A DNA stretch of 64,000 nt, taken from positions 115,291-179,290 of the forward strand of contig JADIZR010000011.1 of NCBI GenBank assembly GCA_016704655.1, given 5' to 3'. Made by a program: the position numbers and the translations under genes. The DNA is from Pseudomonadota bacterium. Its GTDB lineage: Bacteria > Pseudomonadota > Gammaproteobacteria > Steroidobacterales > Steroidobacteraceae. Within the stretch, counting starts at the first letter, position 1. The number at the start of each line of letters is the position of its first letter. The notes below the pieces were generated by a model, which saw only the letters and a program-made list of their open reading frames with translations, was not told the origin of the DNA and did not search any database. Of the stretch, positions 1 to 10,500 are shown piece after piece.

Positions 1-977
1 ACGTATTCCGGCGTGCCGAAGGCCGGCGAACCCGTGCGCATGTCGACGTTCGACGTGAAACCACCCATGACGCACGGCGCGCCGGGACGAACGAGCTGGC
101 ACAACGCGATGATGCCGAGCGCCTCAGCCGTCTGCTGCACCAGCGCACCGGCCAGCGTGATCGGGGCCATCGCTCCCATCAACGTGAACGGCGTGATGAC
201 GACGCACTGCCCGTGTCGCGCCATGATCATGATGTTGTCGAGGATTTCCTCGTCCACGCGCCGCGGCGAGTTGACGTTGGTCACGGTCATCAACGTCGGT
301 CGTGCGGCGAGATCGTCGATGGAGCAGCCGTGCTCGATCGCGGACATCGCAATAGCGTCTTCGGCCTGGACGCCGCCGACGCCGCGCGCCGCCCAGACGA
401 TGTCGGCGCATTCAATGTGCGCGCTGTACGCCGCCAGGTGGCGGACTGGCACGGGCACGTCGACGGGTTCGACGACGATGCCCCCTTGCCAGTGCAGCAC
501 GCCGAGCCTGTGCGTCAGCTTGAGAATGTCGCGGAACGCGGCGATGTCGCCGAAGCGACGCCCCCGCGCGGCATCGCTGACGTTGGGTGCACCATTGACC
601 GGGCCGAAATTCACCACCCGGCCACCGACGTGCAGATGCCGCTCGGGGTTACGCGCATGCAGCACGAAGGTCTCGGGTGCCTGCGCAAGCTGCGCCTCGA
701 CGAGGTCCCGACCGAGGCGGACCTGCTGCAACTCGTCGTCGACGAGGGCGCCTGCCTGGCGGAAGATTTCGCGAGCCGCAGGACTGCGAATCTCGAGCCC
801 GGCCTCTTCGAGAACGCGGAAGGCTGCAACGAGGATGCGTTCCACCTGCGCTGCCGTCAGGACCTCGAGTGGCGACCACGGCACTTCTAGCCGCGGCAAC
901 GGCGCGAGCACGGGTCCCGCGGGACGCGGGCTGCGCCCGATGCCGCGGCGGCGCGCGGGTGGGACGACTTCGCTCAT
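1..977 (-). CDS. Trimethylamine methyltransferase (MttB) family protein, partial
   Basis: The gene is cut by the window start; about 325 N-terminal residues are visible, beginning at the ATG at 975-977. The reading contains HARNPERHLHVGG, FGPVNGAPNVSD and GGFTSNVDMRTGSPAFG, which match the COG5598 MttB superfamily of TIM-barrel corrinoid-dependent methyltransferases. These enzymes demethylate tertiary or quaternary amines such as trimethylamine or glycine betaine. The position that holds pyrrolysine in true MttB lies beyond the window, so the subtype cannot be decided. Most bacterial members lack pyrrolysine and have unproven substrates. The ATG overlaps the stop of the PNPOx remnant upstream (ATGA), so the two were probably translated together with the amidohydrolase at 1543-2901. 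No corrinoid protein is visible. Confidence 0.8.
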   Translation of the reverse strand, partial: MSEVVPPARRRGIGRSPRPAGPVLAPLPRLEVPWSPLEVLTAAQVERILVAAFRVLEEAGLEIRSPAAREIFRQAGALVDDELQQVRLGRDLVEAQLAQAPETFVLHARNPERHLHVGGRVVNFGPVNGAPNVSDAARGRRFGDIAAFRDILKLTHRLGVLHWQGGIVVEPVDVPVPVRHLAAYSAHIECADIVWAARGVGGVQAEDAIAMSAIEHGCSIDDLAARPTLMTVTNVNSPRRVDEEILDNIMIMARHGQCVVITPFTLMGAMAPITLAGALVQQTAEALGIIALCQLVRPGAPCVMGGFTSNVDMRTGSPAFGTPEY

Positions 978-1615
978 GGTTCGAGTCGGCGCGTCAACTG
1001 GGCAACCTGCTCCGTGAGTTCGAGGATCGTGCGGTCCTTGGCCGCAACCACGGCTTCCAGCTGCGCCAGGTCCACACGCCGGGATGTGCTGCGGACAGTT
1101 CGTATCCCACGCCGACAGCCTGAACATGAACACCTGCTCCGGTTGCGCGCGGTATCCGTCCGGCATCAGGGACTGCACCAGGCCAGTATCGCCCTCGATG
1201 AACCAGGCCGTGCCCTTACAGTTTGATCCGCCGACGGCGCGTAATCCATCAGGAAAATGCAGACCTTCGGATTCTCGGTCAGGTTGCCCTGCGTGATGTA
1301 TTGCCGGTTGCCTTTGAAGTCGACGAAGGCGAGCGTCGATTCGTCGATCACGCGCAGGAAGCCCGGCGGGCCGCCGCGGTGCTGGATGTAGGGCTGGCCG
1401 TCGACGCTGGCCGTGCCGAGGTAAATGCTGTTCTGCTCGGCGATGAATGCCGCGAGCGCCGGGGAGATCGTCGTCGACCAGCCTTCGCCCTCTTCCATCC
1501 GCGCGTAATTTTCGCGCGAGCCCTTGCGGGCCTGGATCGCCTTCACCGCCGCCGTGAACGCAACGTCGCTCGCGTAGGACAAATCGTTCGGCATGACACG
1601 GCTTGCGGCGAGCAC
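974..1615 (-). pseudogene. Pyridoxamine 5'-phosphate oxidase-like flavoprotein, multiply frameshifted
   Basis: The first frame (start 1594 or GTG 1615) reads a PNPOx split-barrel protein with AFIAEQNSIYLGTAS, QPYIQHRGGPPGFLRVID and VCIFLMDYA. After DYA the frame fails. Continuation is found in other frames: IKL near 1230, then GTAWFIEGDTGLVQSLMPDG and WDTNCPQHI, then RVDLAQLEAVVAAKDRTILEL and a coiled tail ending at TGA 974-976. At least three shifts are needed within about 200 bases. The restored protein of about 210 residues matches the usual NCPQHIP-containing family and its stop would overlap the MttB start. One break is in a C run, but another sits beside a TAA and is harder to explain as a homopolymer error. 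It could be a decaying gene or poor sequence. Confidence 0.7.
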
Positions 1616-2901
1616 CTGCTCGCAGTTCCTGGAGCGAACCTAGAGCCCCGCCCCTCCACAACGATCCTGCCGTCGCTCACGACGAGCCGCGGCTCGAAGA
1701 ACGTCCTGGTGTCGGTGAGCGGGTCACCGTCGTAGGCCACGAGGTCCGCTTCCAGGCCCACGCGGATGCTGCCCGTGCGGCTTTCGATGCCGATCACCCG
1801 CGCGCCGTTCAGCGTGGCCGCCGTGATCGACTCCAGCGGCGTGAACCCCTCGTGCTCGCGCAGCATCGCAATCTCGTGCGCGATCCGGATGCGCCCGGTG
1901 TCGTCCTTGTCCGCATAGCTGCCGTCGGTCGCGGCCGCGATCGCGATGCCCAGCGCATGCGCCTTGCGGACGGCCGCTCGCAGCGGCCCCATCATCGACT
2001 GCGTACGCAGCTGCAACGCCACGTCTTCGGCCGAGTTACCCTGCGGATCGCCGAGCGGACTCATCACCGCCAGCGTCGGCACGAAGAACGTGCCGCGCCG
2101 CTTCATCTCGTCGAGCGTCGCATCGTCGACCCAGGTGCCGTGCTCGATGCTGCGGACGCCGGCGCGCACTGCGGCAGCGGCCCCTTCGCGGGCGTGGGCA
2201 TGCGCCGCAACGTAGAGGCCCTGCTGCGCGGCTTCGGTGACGGCCGCACGAATCTCGTCCTCGGTGAGCTCCTGTTTGCGTGGATCGGTGCTGGCGAGGC
2301 CAGCCCGCTCGCTCGCACCGACCTTGATCACGTCGGCGCCCTTCGCGATCAACGCGCGCGTCGCCTCGGCGATGCGATCCGGGCCGCGCAACTCACCGTC
2401 GATCGCGTCGCCGAACTGCGGATAGACCTGGTAGAACGCGAGGCCCGGCTTCGGCCTGATGTGCCCCGGTGAGACAAGGAGATCGGGTCCCGGCACGTAC
2501 CCGGCGCGAATGAGGTCCCGCGTTCCCATCGCCTGCAGGTTCGTGTCGCCCAGAACCCGCGCAGTGGTCACGCCCGACTGCAGCGCGCGCAGTGCCGCGG
2601 CAGGGGACTCGATGTGGGAATGCGCGTCGATCGCTCCGGGCAGCAGGTAACGTCCGCCGAGGTCGATCTGGCGCACGCCGCTCGTCGCCGCGGGTGCCCG
2701 CTCGACAATCGACGCGATCTTGCCGCCGCGAACCGTGACCGTGACGCCCTTGCGTGGGGCGGCACCCGTGCCGTCGATCAGCGTGACGTTCACCAGGTCG
2801 AGATCCTGCGCCAGCGCCGGCCGGGGCACCGCAACAACCCCGGCACTCAGGCACACGACGCCAACGGCTGCTGCAAACAACCTGCGAACCCCAATGAACA
2901 T
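1543..2901 (-). CDS. Secreted amidohydrolase (imidazolonepropionase-like)
   Basis: About 450 residues with a signal peptide (hydrophobic stretch FAAAVGVVCLSAGVVAV, cleavage near ALAQ), so a periplasmic metal-dependent hydrolase. Amidohydrolase-superfamily landmarks are visible in order: DAHSHIE near residue 95, a VIKVGAS segment that would supply the bridging Lys, AAHAHAREG, SIEHGTW and ATDGSY with the last metal ligand Asp. The C-terminal composite domain reads GLEADLVAYDGDPL. Family members cleave N-acyl or Xaa-Pro type amides; the substrate is not known. Start chosen at ATG 2901 with GGGAAG upstream; in-frame starts at 2916 and 2928 would add an unneeded leader. The last 20 or so residues look non-native and overlap the next gene by about 50 bases, so the true end may be near 1620. 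Confidence 0.85.
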   Translation of the reverse strand: MFIGVRRLFAAAVGVVCLSAGVVAVPRPALAQDLDLVNVTLIDGTGAAPRKGVTVTVRGGKIASIVERAPAATSGVRQIDLGGRYLLPGAIDAHSHIESPAAALRALQSGVTTARVLGDTNLQAMGTRDLIRAGYVPGPDLLVSPGHIRPKPGLAFYQVYPQFGDAIDGELRGPDRIAEATRALIAKGADVIKVGASERAGLASTDPRKQELTEDEIRAAVTEAAQQGLYVAAHAHAREGAAAAVRAGVRSIEHGTWVDDATLDEMKRRGTFFVPTLAVMSPLGDPQGNSAEDVALQLRTQSMMGPLRAAVRKAHALGIAIAAATDGSYADKDDTGRIRIAHEIAMLREHEGFTPLESITAATLNGARVIGIESRTGSIRVGLEADLVAYDGDPLTDTRTFFEPRLVVSDGRIVVEGRGSRFAPGTASRCSPQAVSCRTICPTRATLRSRRR

Positions 2902-2933
2902 GCTGCTGCTTCCCATGTGAAACAGCATCCACC

Positions 2934-3816
2934 TTATACCGGAACGCGGTCAGCGGTCGCAGTGGGCCCGGGGGAGTCGAACAGGACATAGCCACATCCA
3001 CCGCTTTTGGCGCGGTACATCGCCGTGTCGGCGTTCCGGACTAGCTGGTCGACCGTCGTGCCATCATCCGGATACAGGGCAACCCCGATACTCGCGCGGA
3101 TGACGAGGCCACGCCCCCACCTCGATCGCCTGGGCAACGTCATCCAGCACGGCGATGGCTTTGCGTTCCACATCAGCCCTGCTCTTCGGGTTGACCAGCA
3201 GGTACAGAAACTCGTCACCGCCGCTGCGACATACCGTGTCTTCGTCGCGCGCATGTTGCGAGAGACGGTTAGCGACCTTCCTCAGGACCAGGTCTCCCGC
3301 GGCGTGACCATGATCGTCGTTGATGCTCTTGAAGCGATCGAGGTCGAGGAACATCACCGCAAGGCCCCAACCATGCCGCTCGGCCAACGAGATTCCGTGC
3401 GTGACGCGATCATCGAACAGGACACGGTTGGGCAGTCCCGTTGCCGGGTCATGCAGCGCCCGCAACGTGGCATGCCGTTCGTCCTCCTGTGCTGTCAACA
3501 GCGCGGTTTCGGCGTCTGCCAGCGCCGCGCGCGACCGGGTCAACGCGATCTCGACCTGCTTGATGTCCGCGATGCCCCGGGCCAGGGTGGCGGTGACCTC
3601 GTCCAGGTCGTCGGCGCACTCCTGCACCGTGGCTTCGACAACCTGGCTGTCCTGCAACGCCTGGTCTGCGGGCAGTGTCGTCGCCCCATTGACGATCTCC
3701 TGCTCTACCGCCTCGTTCTTCAAGGCCAGGTCCTCCGCGCACGCCTCCACCTTGGCTTTCACGTCATGGCTTTGCTCGAGCGCCTGCTCCAACGCCGCGG
3801 GTGGATCAGTCGTCAT
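2934..3816 (-). CDS. Diguanylate cyclase (GGDEF), one frameshift
   Basis: Starts at ATG 3816 (MTTDPPAALEQ), overlapping the SOD stop by four bases (ATGA). The N-terminal 130 residues are helical and heptad-rich (ADDLDEVTATLARGIADIKQVE), a coiled-coil sensor or dimerisation region with no membrane segment. The GGDEF domain begins at LRALHDPATGLPNRVLFDDR and holds FLDLDRFKSIND and the intact active site RSGGDEF. The frame breaks after AIEVG and resumes as RASIGVALYPDDG, NADTAMYRAK. Removing one G from the run complementary to 3114-3118 restores one protein of about 290 residues. The enzyme would make cyclic di-GMP in the cytoplasm. Placement with SOD suggests a link to oxidative stress, which is inference. 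Confidence 0.85.
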
Positions 3817-4454
3817 GCCGCGGCCTCCACCGGACGGCCGAACCGGCGCGCGGCCCTCTGCCAGTTGGCAACCTGCCACCAGCAATCCACGTAGTCGGCA
3901 CGCTTGTTCTGGTGCTTGAGGTAATAGGCGTGTTCCCAGACGTCGCAGACGAGCAGTACCGTCTGGTGAGTGGCAAGCACGCAATGGTGATCGGGCAGTG
4001 CCAGCACCTCCAGCGCATGCTTCCTCGCGTCGGCAACCAGGAACACCCAGCCGGAAGCGAAATGCCCGACCGCTGCTTCACGGAACTTGATGCGAAAGGA
4101 TTCGAGAGAGCCGAAGCTGTCCGTCAACGCGTCGAGCAGCGGACCTGCGGGCGCACGCTGGCTGGGCGCAGCGATGAGGCTCCAGAATAATGAGTGATTG
4201 AGATGCCCGCCGCCGTTGTTGCGCACCGCAGGCCGGATGTCCGACGGAATGCGGTTCAGGTTTCGCAACAGGTTCTCGATGGTCCTGCCGTGCAAGCCCG
4301 GATGATCCTTCAACGCGGCGTTCAGCCGCTCGACATAGACGCGATGGTGCTCGTCGTGGTGGATGCTCATCGTGCGCGCATCGAAATGCGGCTCGAGCGC
4401 GTCCGGCGCAAAGGGCAGCGGCGGGAGCTCGAAGGGATAGGTCTGGGTTGTCAT
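3813..4454 (-). CDS. Superoxide dismutase, Fe/Mn family
   Basis: A 213-residue Fe/Mn-type SOD that converts superoxide to hydrogen peroxide and oxygen; no signal peptide, so cytosolic. Expected metal ligands are visible: His32 (IHHDEHH), His87 (GGHLNHSLFW), Asp171 and His175 (DVWEHAYY). GGHLNH resembles the Mn-type sequence. The second-sphere Gln that tunes the metal is not seen in either usual place: Gly83 occupies the Fe-type position, and the Mn-type position reads LPDHH where SodA has NQD. Metal choice is therefore unclear. It overlaps the diguanylate cyclase downstream and lies 54 bases after the glucan synthase gene, so all three may be co-transcribed. Confidence 0.95.
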   Translation of the reverse strand: MTTQTYPFELPPLPFAPDALEPHFDARTMSIHHDEHHRVYVERLNAALKDHPGLHGRTIENLLRNLNRIPSDIRPAVRNNGGGHLNHSLFWSLIAAPSQRAPAGPLLDALTDSFGSLESFRIKFREAAVGHFASGWVFLVADARKHALEVLALPDHHCVLATHQTVLLVCDVWEHAYYLKHQNKRADYVDCWWQVANWQRAARRFGRPVEAAA

Positions 4455-4508
4455 GTGCGATTTTCCTGTGAGTGCCGGCGACCGCAGTCGCGCGGCGTGG
4501 TGTGGCTC

Positions 4509-7500
4509 TCACCCGAGGACGACGCGGACCTGGTGCGTCACGCCGCCGTCGACCAGCGGCACCAACCCAGGCCGCGGAGCCAGTTCAGCGCCGTCGAGTT
4601 GCAGCGTGACGAGTCCCTTGTTGACGCCGCCTGGATTCTCGAACTCGACCTCGTAGCGGGTTCCACGGTAGCGAAGGCTGACGTGGAATTCCGTCCAGGC
4701 TCGCGGCACGCAGGGATCGAGCAGCAGCGTCGCACCCTGCACGCGGCAACCGAGAATCCATTCCAGGCCGGCGCGATACAGCCAGGCGGCCGAGCCTGTG
4801 TACCAGGTCCAGCCGCCGCGCCCGACGTGCGGCGTTTCCGAATATACGTCCGCCGCCACGACGTAGGGTTCGACCTTGTAACGCAAAGCATCGTCGCGCG
4901 TGAGTGCGTGATTGATCGGGTTCAGCAGCGCAAACAGTTCGGCTGCCTTGTCGCCGTCACCGAGTTGCGTGAGCGCGATCGCCGCCCATGCGGCAGCGTG
5001 CGTGTACTGGCCGCCGTTCTCGCGGATACCCGGTGGGTAGGCCTGGATGTAGCCGGGATCGGGCGCAGAGTGGTTGAAGGGCGGCGTCAGCAGCAGGGCC
5101 AATCCGTCGCCCGGGCGGAGCAGGTGCTGATCCAGCGAAGCCATCGCTCGCTCCGCCCGGCCTGGGTCCGCGGCGCCGGAAAGCACGCTCCACGACTGCG
5201 CGATCGAGTCGATGCGGCACTCGCCGTTCGCTGCCGATCCCATCGGCGTACCGTCGTCGAAGTACGCGCGTCGATACCAGTCGCCGTCCCAGCCGTGTTC
5301 CTCGAGCGACGAACGCAAGGCGGCAGCGTGCGCACGCCAGGTCGCGGCTCGCGTGTGGTCACCTCGTGCCGCTGCCATTGGCACGAATGCCGACAACACG
5401 AAGTGCAGGAACCAGCCTAACCAGACGCTCTCGCCCCGTCCCGCGGCGCCGACGTCGTTCATGCCGTCGTTCCAGTCGCCCGTGCCGATCAGCGGCAGAC
5501 CGTGTGAGCCGACGGCAAGGCTGCCGTCGAGGCCGCGGGCGCAGTGTTCGAAGAGCGTCGCCGACTGCTCGCCGGCGGTTGGCAGGAAGAAGTTGTCGGT
5601 CTCGCCGGGCTGCAATGCCGGCCCGGCCAGGAACGGGATCTCCTCGTCGAGAACACCCGCGTCGGCCGTCGTCTCGACGTAGTGTGCGACGCAATAGCCG
5701 AGCCAGACCCGATCGTCGGAGACACGGGTGCGCACGCCGCGTCCCGTCTGCGGCAGCCACCAATGCTGCACGTCGCCCTCGGGGAATTGCCGGCCGGCGG
5801 CTCGCAGCAGGTGCTCGCGCGCGAGGGCCGGCTTCGCCAGGATGAGTGCCATCGTGTCCTGCAGCTGATCGCGGAAACCGTAGGCGCCGCTGGACTGATA
5901 GAACGCGCTGCGGGCCCAGACGCGGCACGCGAGCACCTGATACACGAGCCAGCCGTTCAGCATGAGGTCGAACGCGCGATCCGGCGTCCTGACAACGGCG
6001 GTATCGAGCACGGCGCTCCAGTCCGCGCGCACGGACTGCAGGGCGACGTCCACGTCCTCACCGCGCCAGCGCGCGATCATTGCCTGGGCGGCTTGCGTGG
6101 TGTCCGCCTCACCGAGCAGCCACACGAGCTCTGCGGAAGCATGCGCGGCGAGCACGACCGAGGTCTGCAGTGCGCCGCAGGGGTCGAGGCCTGCGCCGGT
6201 TCGGCCAGAAAGCTTCGCCCCTGCCGCCAGGGCTGCAGGCCGCTCGAGCGTGCCGTTGCGTCCGATGAACTCCATCCGGTTGCCGGTCCACGCAGTCTGC
6301 AGGCCGCCGAGGTCGGTGAACGCAACGCGAGTCTCGGTGCCGCCCCAGAGGTTGCGTGCCAGCATGCCACCCGTGACCGGATCGATCTCCGTCGCGACGA
6401 AGGGCGCAGTGCTGCTGCGCGACGTGCCGAGCACCCACTCCACATAGGCCGTGAGCGTCAGGTGGCGTGTACGACCGGAAAGATTGCGAATCCGCAGGCG
6501 CGATACCTTGACCGGTTCGTCGCCGGGAACGAACTGCAGCAGGTCGAGCGCGATATCCGCGCGTGTATGTTCGAACCGGCTGTACCCCCGCCCGTGCCGC
6601 GCCAGGTAGTCGCCATTTGCCTTGCGGACAGGCAGCGCCGTCGGCCCGAACAGCAGGCCGGAATCGTCGTCGCGAACATAAAGGGCTTCTCCCGCCGGGT
6701 CTCCGACCGGATCGTTCGACCAGGGCGTGAGTCGATGCTCACGACTGTTGCCGGCCCAGGTGCAGCCGCTGCCATCCGCCGACACGTGGAAGCCGAATCT
6801 GGTATTGGCAACCACGTTGACCCACGGCGCGGGTGTGCGCTGCCCGTCGCGCATGACCGTCACGTATTCCTCGCCGTCGGGCGTGAAGCCACCAAAGCCG
6901 TTGAAAAACTCGAGCGACGGCACGTCGGGTGAGGCATCCGTCGAGTCGCGGCGTGAACGCACGACGGCAACCGGTGGCGGCGCAGCCGGCGGCTCCTGCT
7001 CCAGCCGATCGAGTTGCTCCGCGAGGCTACCATGACGACTGAGCAGCACGGCGCCCGCCGCGGCCAGCAGGGCCAGGCGCGTTTCGCTCGGAATGATGTC
7101 CGAGCGCAGGATGAACACGCCGCCGCGCACCGACTCGCCGTGGATCTTCACTCGTGACAAGCCGGCACGTGTCAGTGACTCCAGCGCCGACTGCAGGTCC
7201 TGCACGTAGGACGACGAACGCTCGTTCAGGATCACGACATCGACGTTCAGCTGTTTCAGGCGCCAGTATTCGAACGCGCGCAGCAGCTGCCGCACGATGC
7301 CCAGATCGTCCGTGTCGTCGATCCGAATGAGCACGATCGGCAGGTCGCCCGAAATGCCATGGGCCCAGAGCGCCTGCTGTCCGCCGTTGCGGCGCCGAAG
7401 CACGTCGGACGACGGCCGCAGCGCCGGGTCGTTGTAGAGCAGGTGGCCGGCCAGGCGCTGGAAGAGCATTGCCTCGTCCGGGGCGATCCCCAGGTGGTGC

Positions 7501-10500
7501 AGCTCCACCTGGCCCTGGGTCCACGCAAGCGTCACGGCACGATCGAAGGCCGGCACGTCCCGGTGCTGGTCCACGAGATCCAGCGCCTCCTCACGCGACG
7601 GTGCGACCAGCGTCCAGAACGCGACGCGCGCCGTGGCGCCCGGTGCCAGTCGCACGCAGCGCGTGAGACTGAAAATCGGATCGAGCACCGTGCCCGCCTT
7701 GCCTGTCGCGGGGGGATTGCCGGCCAGTGTCACCGGCGCGTGTACTTGCCGGCCGCGGCCGACGAAGCTCGCGCGATCCGTTTCGAAGCGACCGGACCCG
7801 ATGGTATCGCCCTCGGTGACTGCGATATGCGCAGCCCAGACGGCTGGTTCCTGCGGTGATCGGCGGCGGCGTGTTGCCAGCAGCGCACCGATCGATGGCA
7901 GGTGTTCGGTCTGTACGAAAAGCTTGGAAAACGCCGGATGCGCCTCGTCGGCAGCACGCGGGGCCAGCACGATTTCCGCATAGGAAGTGACTTCGATCGT
8001 CCGGACACGATCACTCATGTTCGAGAGACTGACGCGGCGCACCTCGGCGTCGCACTCGGCCGACACGACCACGTCCAGTGTCGTCGTCAGTTCGCCGTCG
8101 CGACGGACAAACTCGGCCTGGTGCTCGCTGAACGTAACTTCGTAGGCGTCAGGTTCGACGCCCGTCGGTTGATAGCCGGCAGACCAGACCTTGCCGTCGT
8201 CGACGTCGCGCAGGAAAAGGTACGACCCGGAAGCGTCGCAGGTGACGTCGGCCGCCCAGCGCGTGACCGCCAGGTCGTGCCACTGGCTGTAGCCCGACCC
8301 GGCGGCCGTGAGCATCACGGCGTAGTGGCCGTTCGACAGCACCCGCGTGCGCGGCGTCACGTCGTGCGGCGTGTCGATCGTACGAGGCAGCATCGGCATG
8401 ACGTCGTCGGACCACTCCGAGGCACCGCTCTCCGGGATGCTCGCGACGGGGACCGACACCTCACGCGGCGTCCGCTCCTGCAGCAGCAGCTCGGTTGCCT
8501 TGATGCGCGGCTCCGCGTGGAATCGCTTGCGCATCACGCCGTCGAGCAACGTGTTGGCGAGCGCCACGATCGTCATGCCCTGGTGGTGCGCCATGTAGGC
8601 ACGCACGATGGCAAACGGCTCACCGGCCTGCAGGCGTCGCGCCGTGTAGTCCAGCGCCTCGTAGAAGCCATACAGGCCCCGCGCATCGATTTGCTCCAGC
8701 CTCGCGAAGTTGCGGACGGCCGCGTGCGGCCTGACCATCGCGGCCAGCGCGGTCGCGTAGGGAGCGACGACGGTGTTTTCGCTGAGCCCGCGTTTCAGGC
8801 CGAGCCCGGGCACGCCGAAACTCGAGTACTGGTAGGTGCGCTCGAGGTCACGCGCGTTGTAAGCCGACTCCGAGATTCCCCAGGGCACGCCGAGTTTCCT
8901 GCCGTACGACTGCTGGCGATCGACCACGAGGTGACTGGTCTGCTCGAGCAGGCTGCCGGCAGGCGCGCGCATGACGAGCGACGGCATCAGGTATTCGAAC
9001 ATCGAGCCGGACCAGGAGACGAGCGCTGCGCCATGACTGACGCGGACCACGGCACGACCGAGACGGAACCAGTGCCGCGCAGGGACGTCGCCGTTGGCGA
9101 TTGCGACGAAGCTCGCCAGGCGCGCCTCGGACGCGAGCAGGTCGTAGCAGTTCGAGTCGAGGCTGCCCTCGAGGACGCGGTAGCCAATCGACAGCAGCTT
9201 GCGTTCGTGGTCGAAGAGAAAGCCGAAGCCCATCGCAGCGGCCATGCGGCGCGACGTCGCCGCGAGCGCATCGAGGCGCTGCGACAATGAATCGGCACCC
9301 GCCGTGGGCGCAGGCACCAGGTCGCGCTGGTGACTCTCGATCGTGCGCTGCGTGGCATCGACCCAAACGGACGTCTCCGCGCTGCCTTCGTCGCCCGCCT
9401 TGCGGGCCAGCGCCTGCCCGTCGCCGATCCCGGCGAGAATCTGCGCAGGGTCCGCGGTCCCGGCTCGCATTTCTTCGCAGGCATTGGCCAGCGTGAGCAG
9501 GTGCGCGGCCAGGTTGCCGCTGTCCACGGACGAAACGTAGCGCGGCTCCAGTGGTCGCAGGTCCTGCGTGTCATACCAGTTGAAGAAGTGCCCGTGGCAT
9601 TGCTCGAGGCGGCTCATGGTCGCGAGCGTCGACTCGAGCCGCTCGACGGCGTCGGCGGTACCGACCCAGCCAAGGTCGCGCGCCGAGACGATCGACAGCA
9701 GGTACAGGCCCAGGTTGGTGGGTGAAGTGCGGTGGGCCAGCACCGGCCTCGGCTCTTCCTGGAAATTGTCCGGCGGCAGCATGTTGTCCGCGGGCGTCAC
9801 GAACGTGTCGAAGTAGTGCCAGGCGCGGCGAGCGACCAGCCGCAGCGCATGAGCATCGGCATCGGACACGGGCGGCAGTTCTGCGACGCGGGACGGCTGG
9901 CTCACCCAGCACGCCATGAGTGGTGACGAGAGCCAGAGCAGCGTGAACGGCACGGCAAACAGCAGGCTGACCTGTCCCGCCGCCGCGAGCCCGAGCACCG
10001 CCACGCTGATGAAGAGTGCGCCCGCCATCAGTCGGTAGTGCCCCGCCACGTCCAGTCGCTTGCTGTTCTGCTCCTGCGCCGTGACCCACTCGAGCAGATT
10101 GCGTCGACTGACGAACAGTCGGTGCAGCGTCCGTACGATTGCATCGCACATCAACCATGCCTGGTGTGCCAGCAATGCCAGCGTCAGCGCCGTCCTGCCC
10201 GCAGCCAGCCGGACATCGGCCGCGACCGCCAGCACGTGGCTCCGTAATGCGATGCCGGTGTGACGCGGCAGGAGACCGGCCAGCAAGGGAGGCAGGTTCG
10301 GAATCGCGAGCATTGCGACGACGAATGCCGTCCAGAGCGCCGCGTACGGCAGCGGCAGCGTCCACGCGACCACGAGGGTGATCATGCTTGCCGGCGCCAT
10401 GAGGGACCGGCGCAGGTTGTCGAACATCTTCCATCGACCGAGCATGGTGATGGAACGACGACGCCCAGCGACGCCGGCCGGACCGCAACCGAAGACCCAT

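Noticed and set aside
5544..6932. 462-codon plus-strand open frame
   Set aside because: Antisense to the GH94 part of the glucan synthase.
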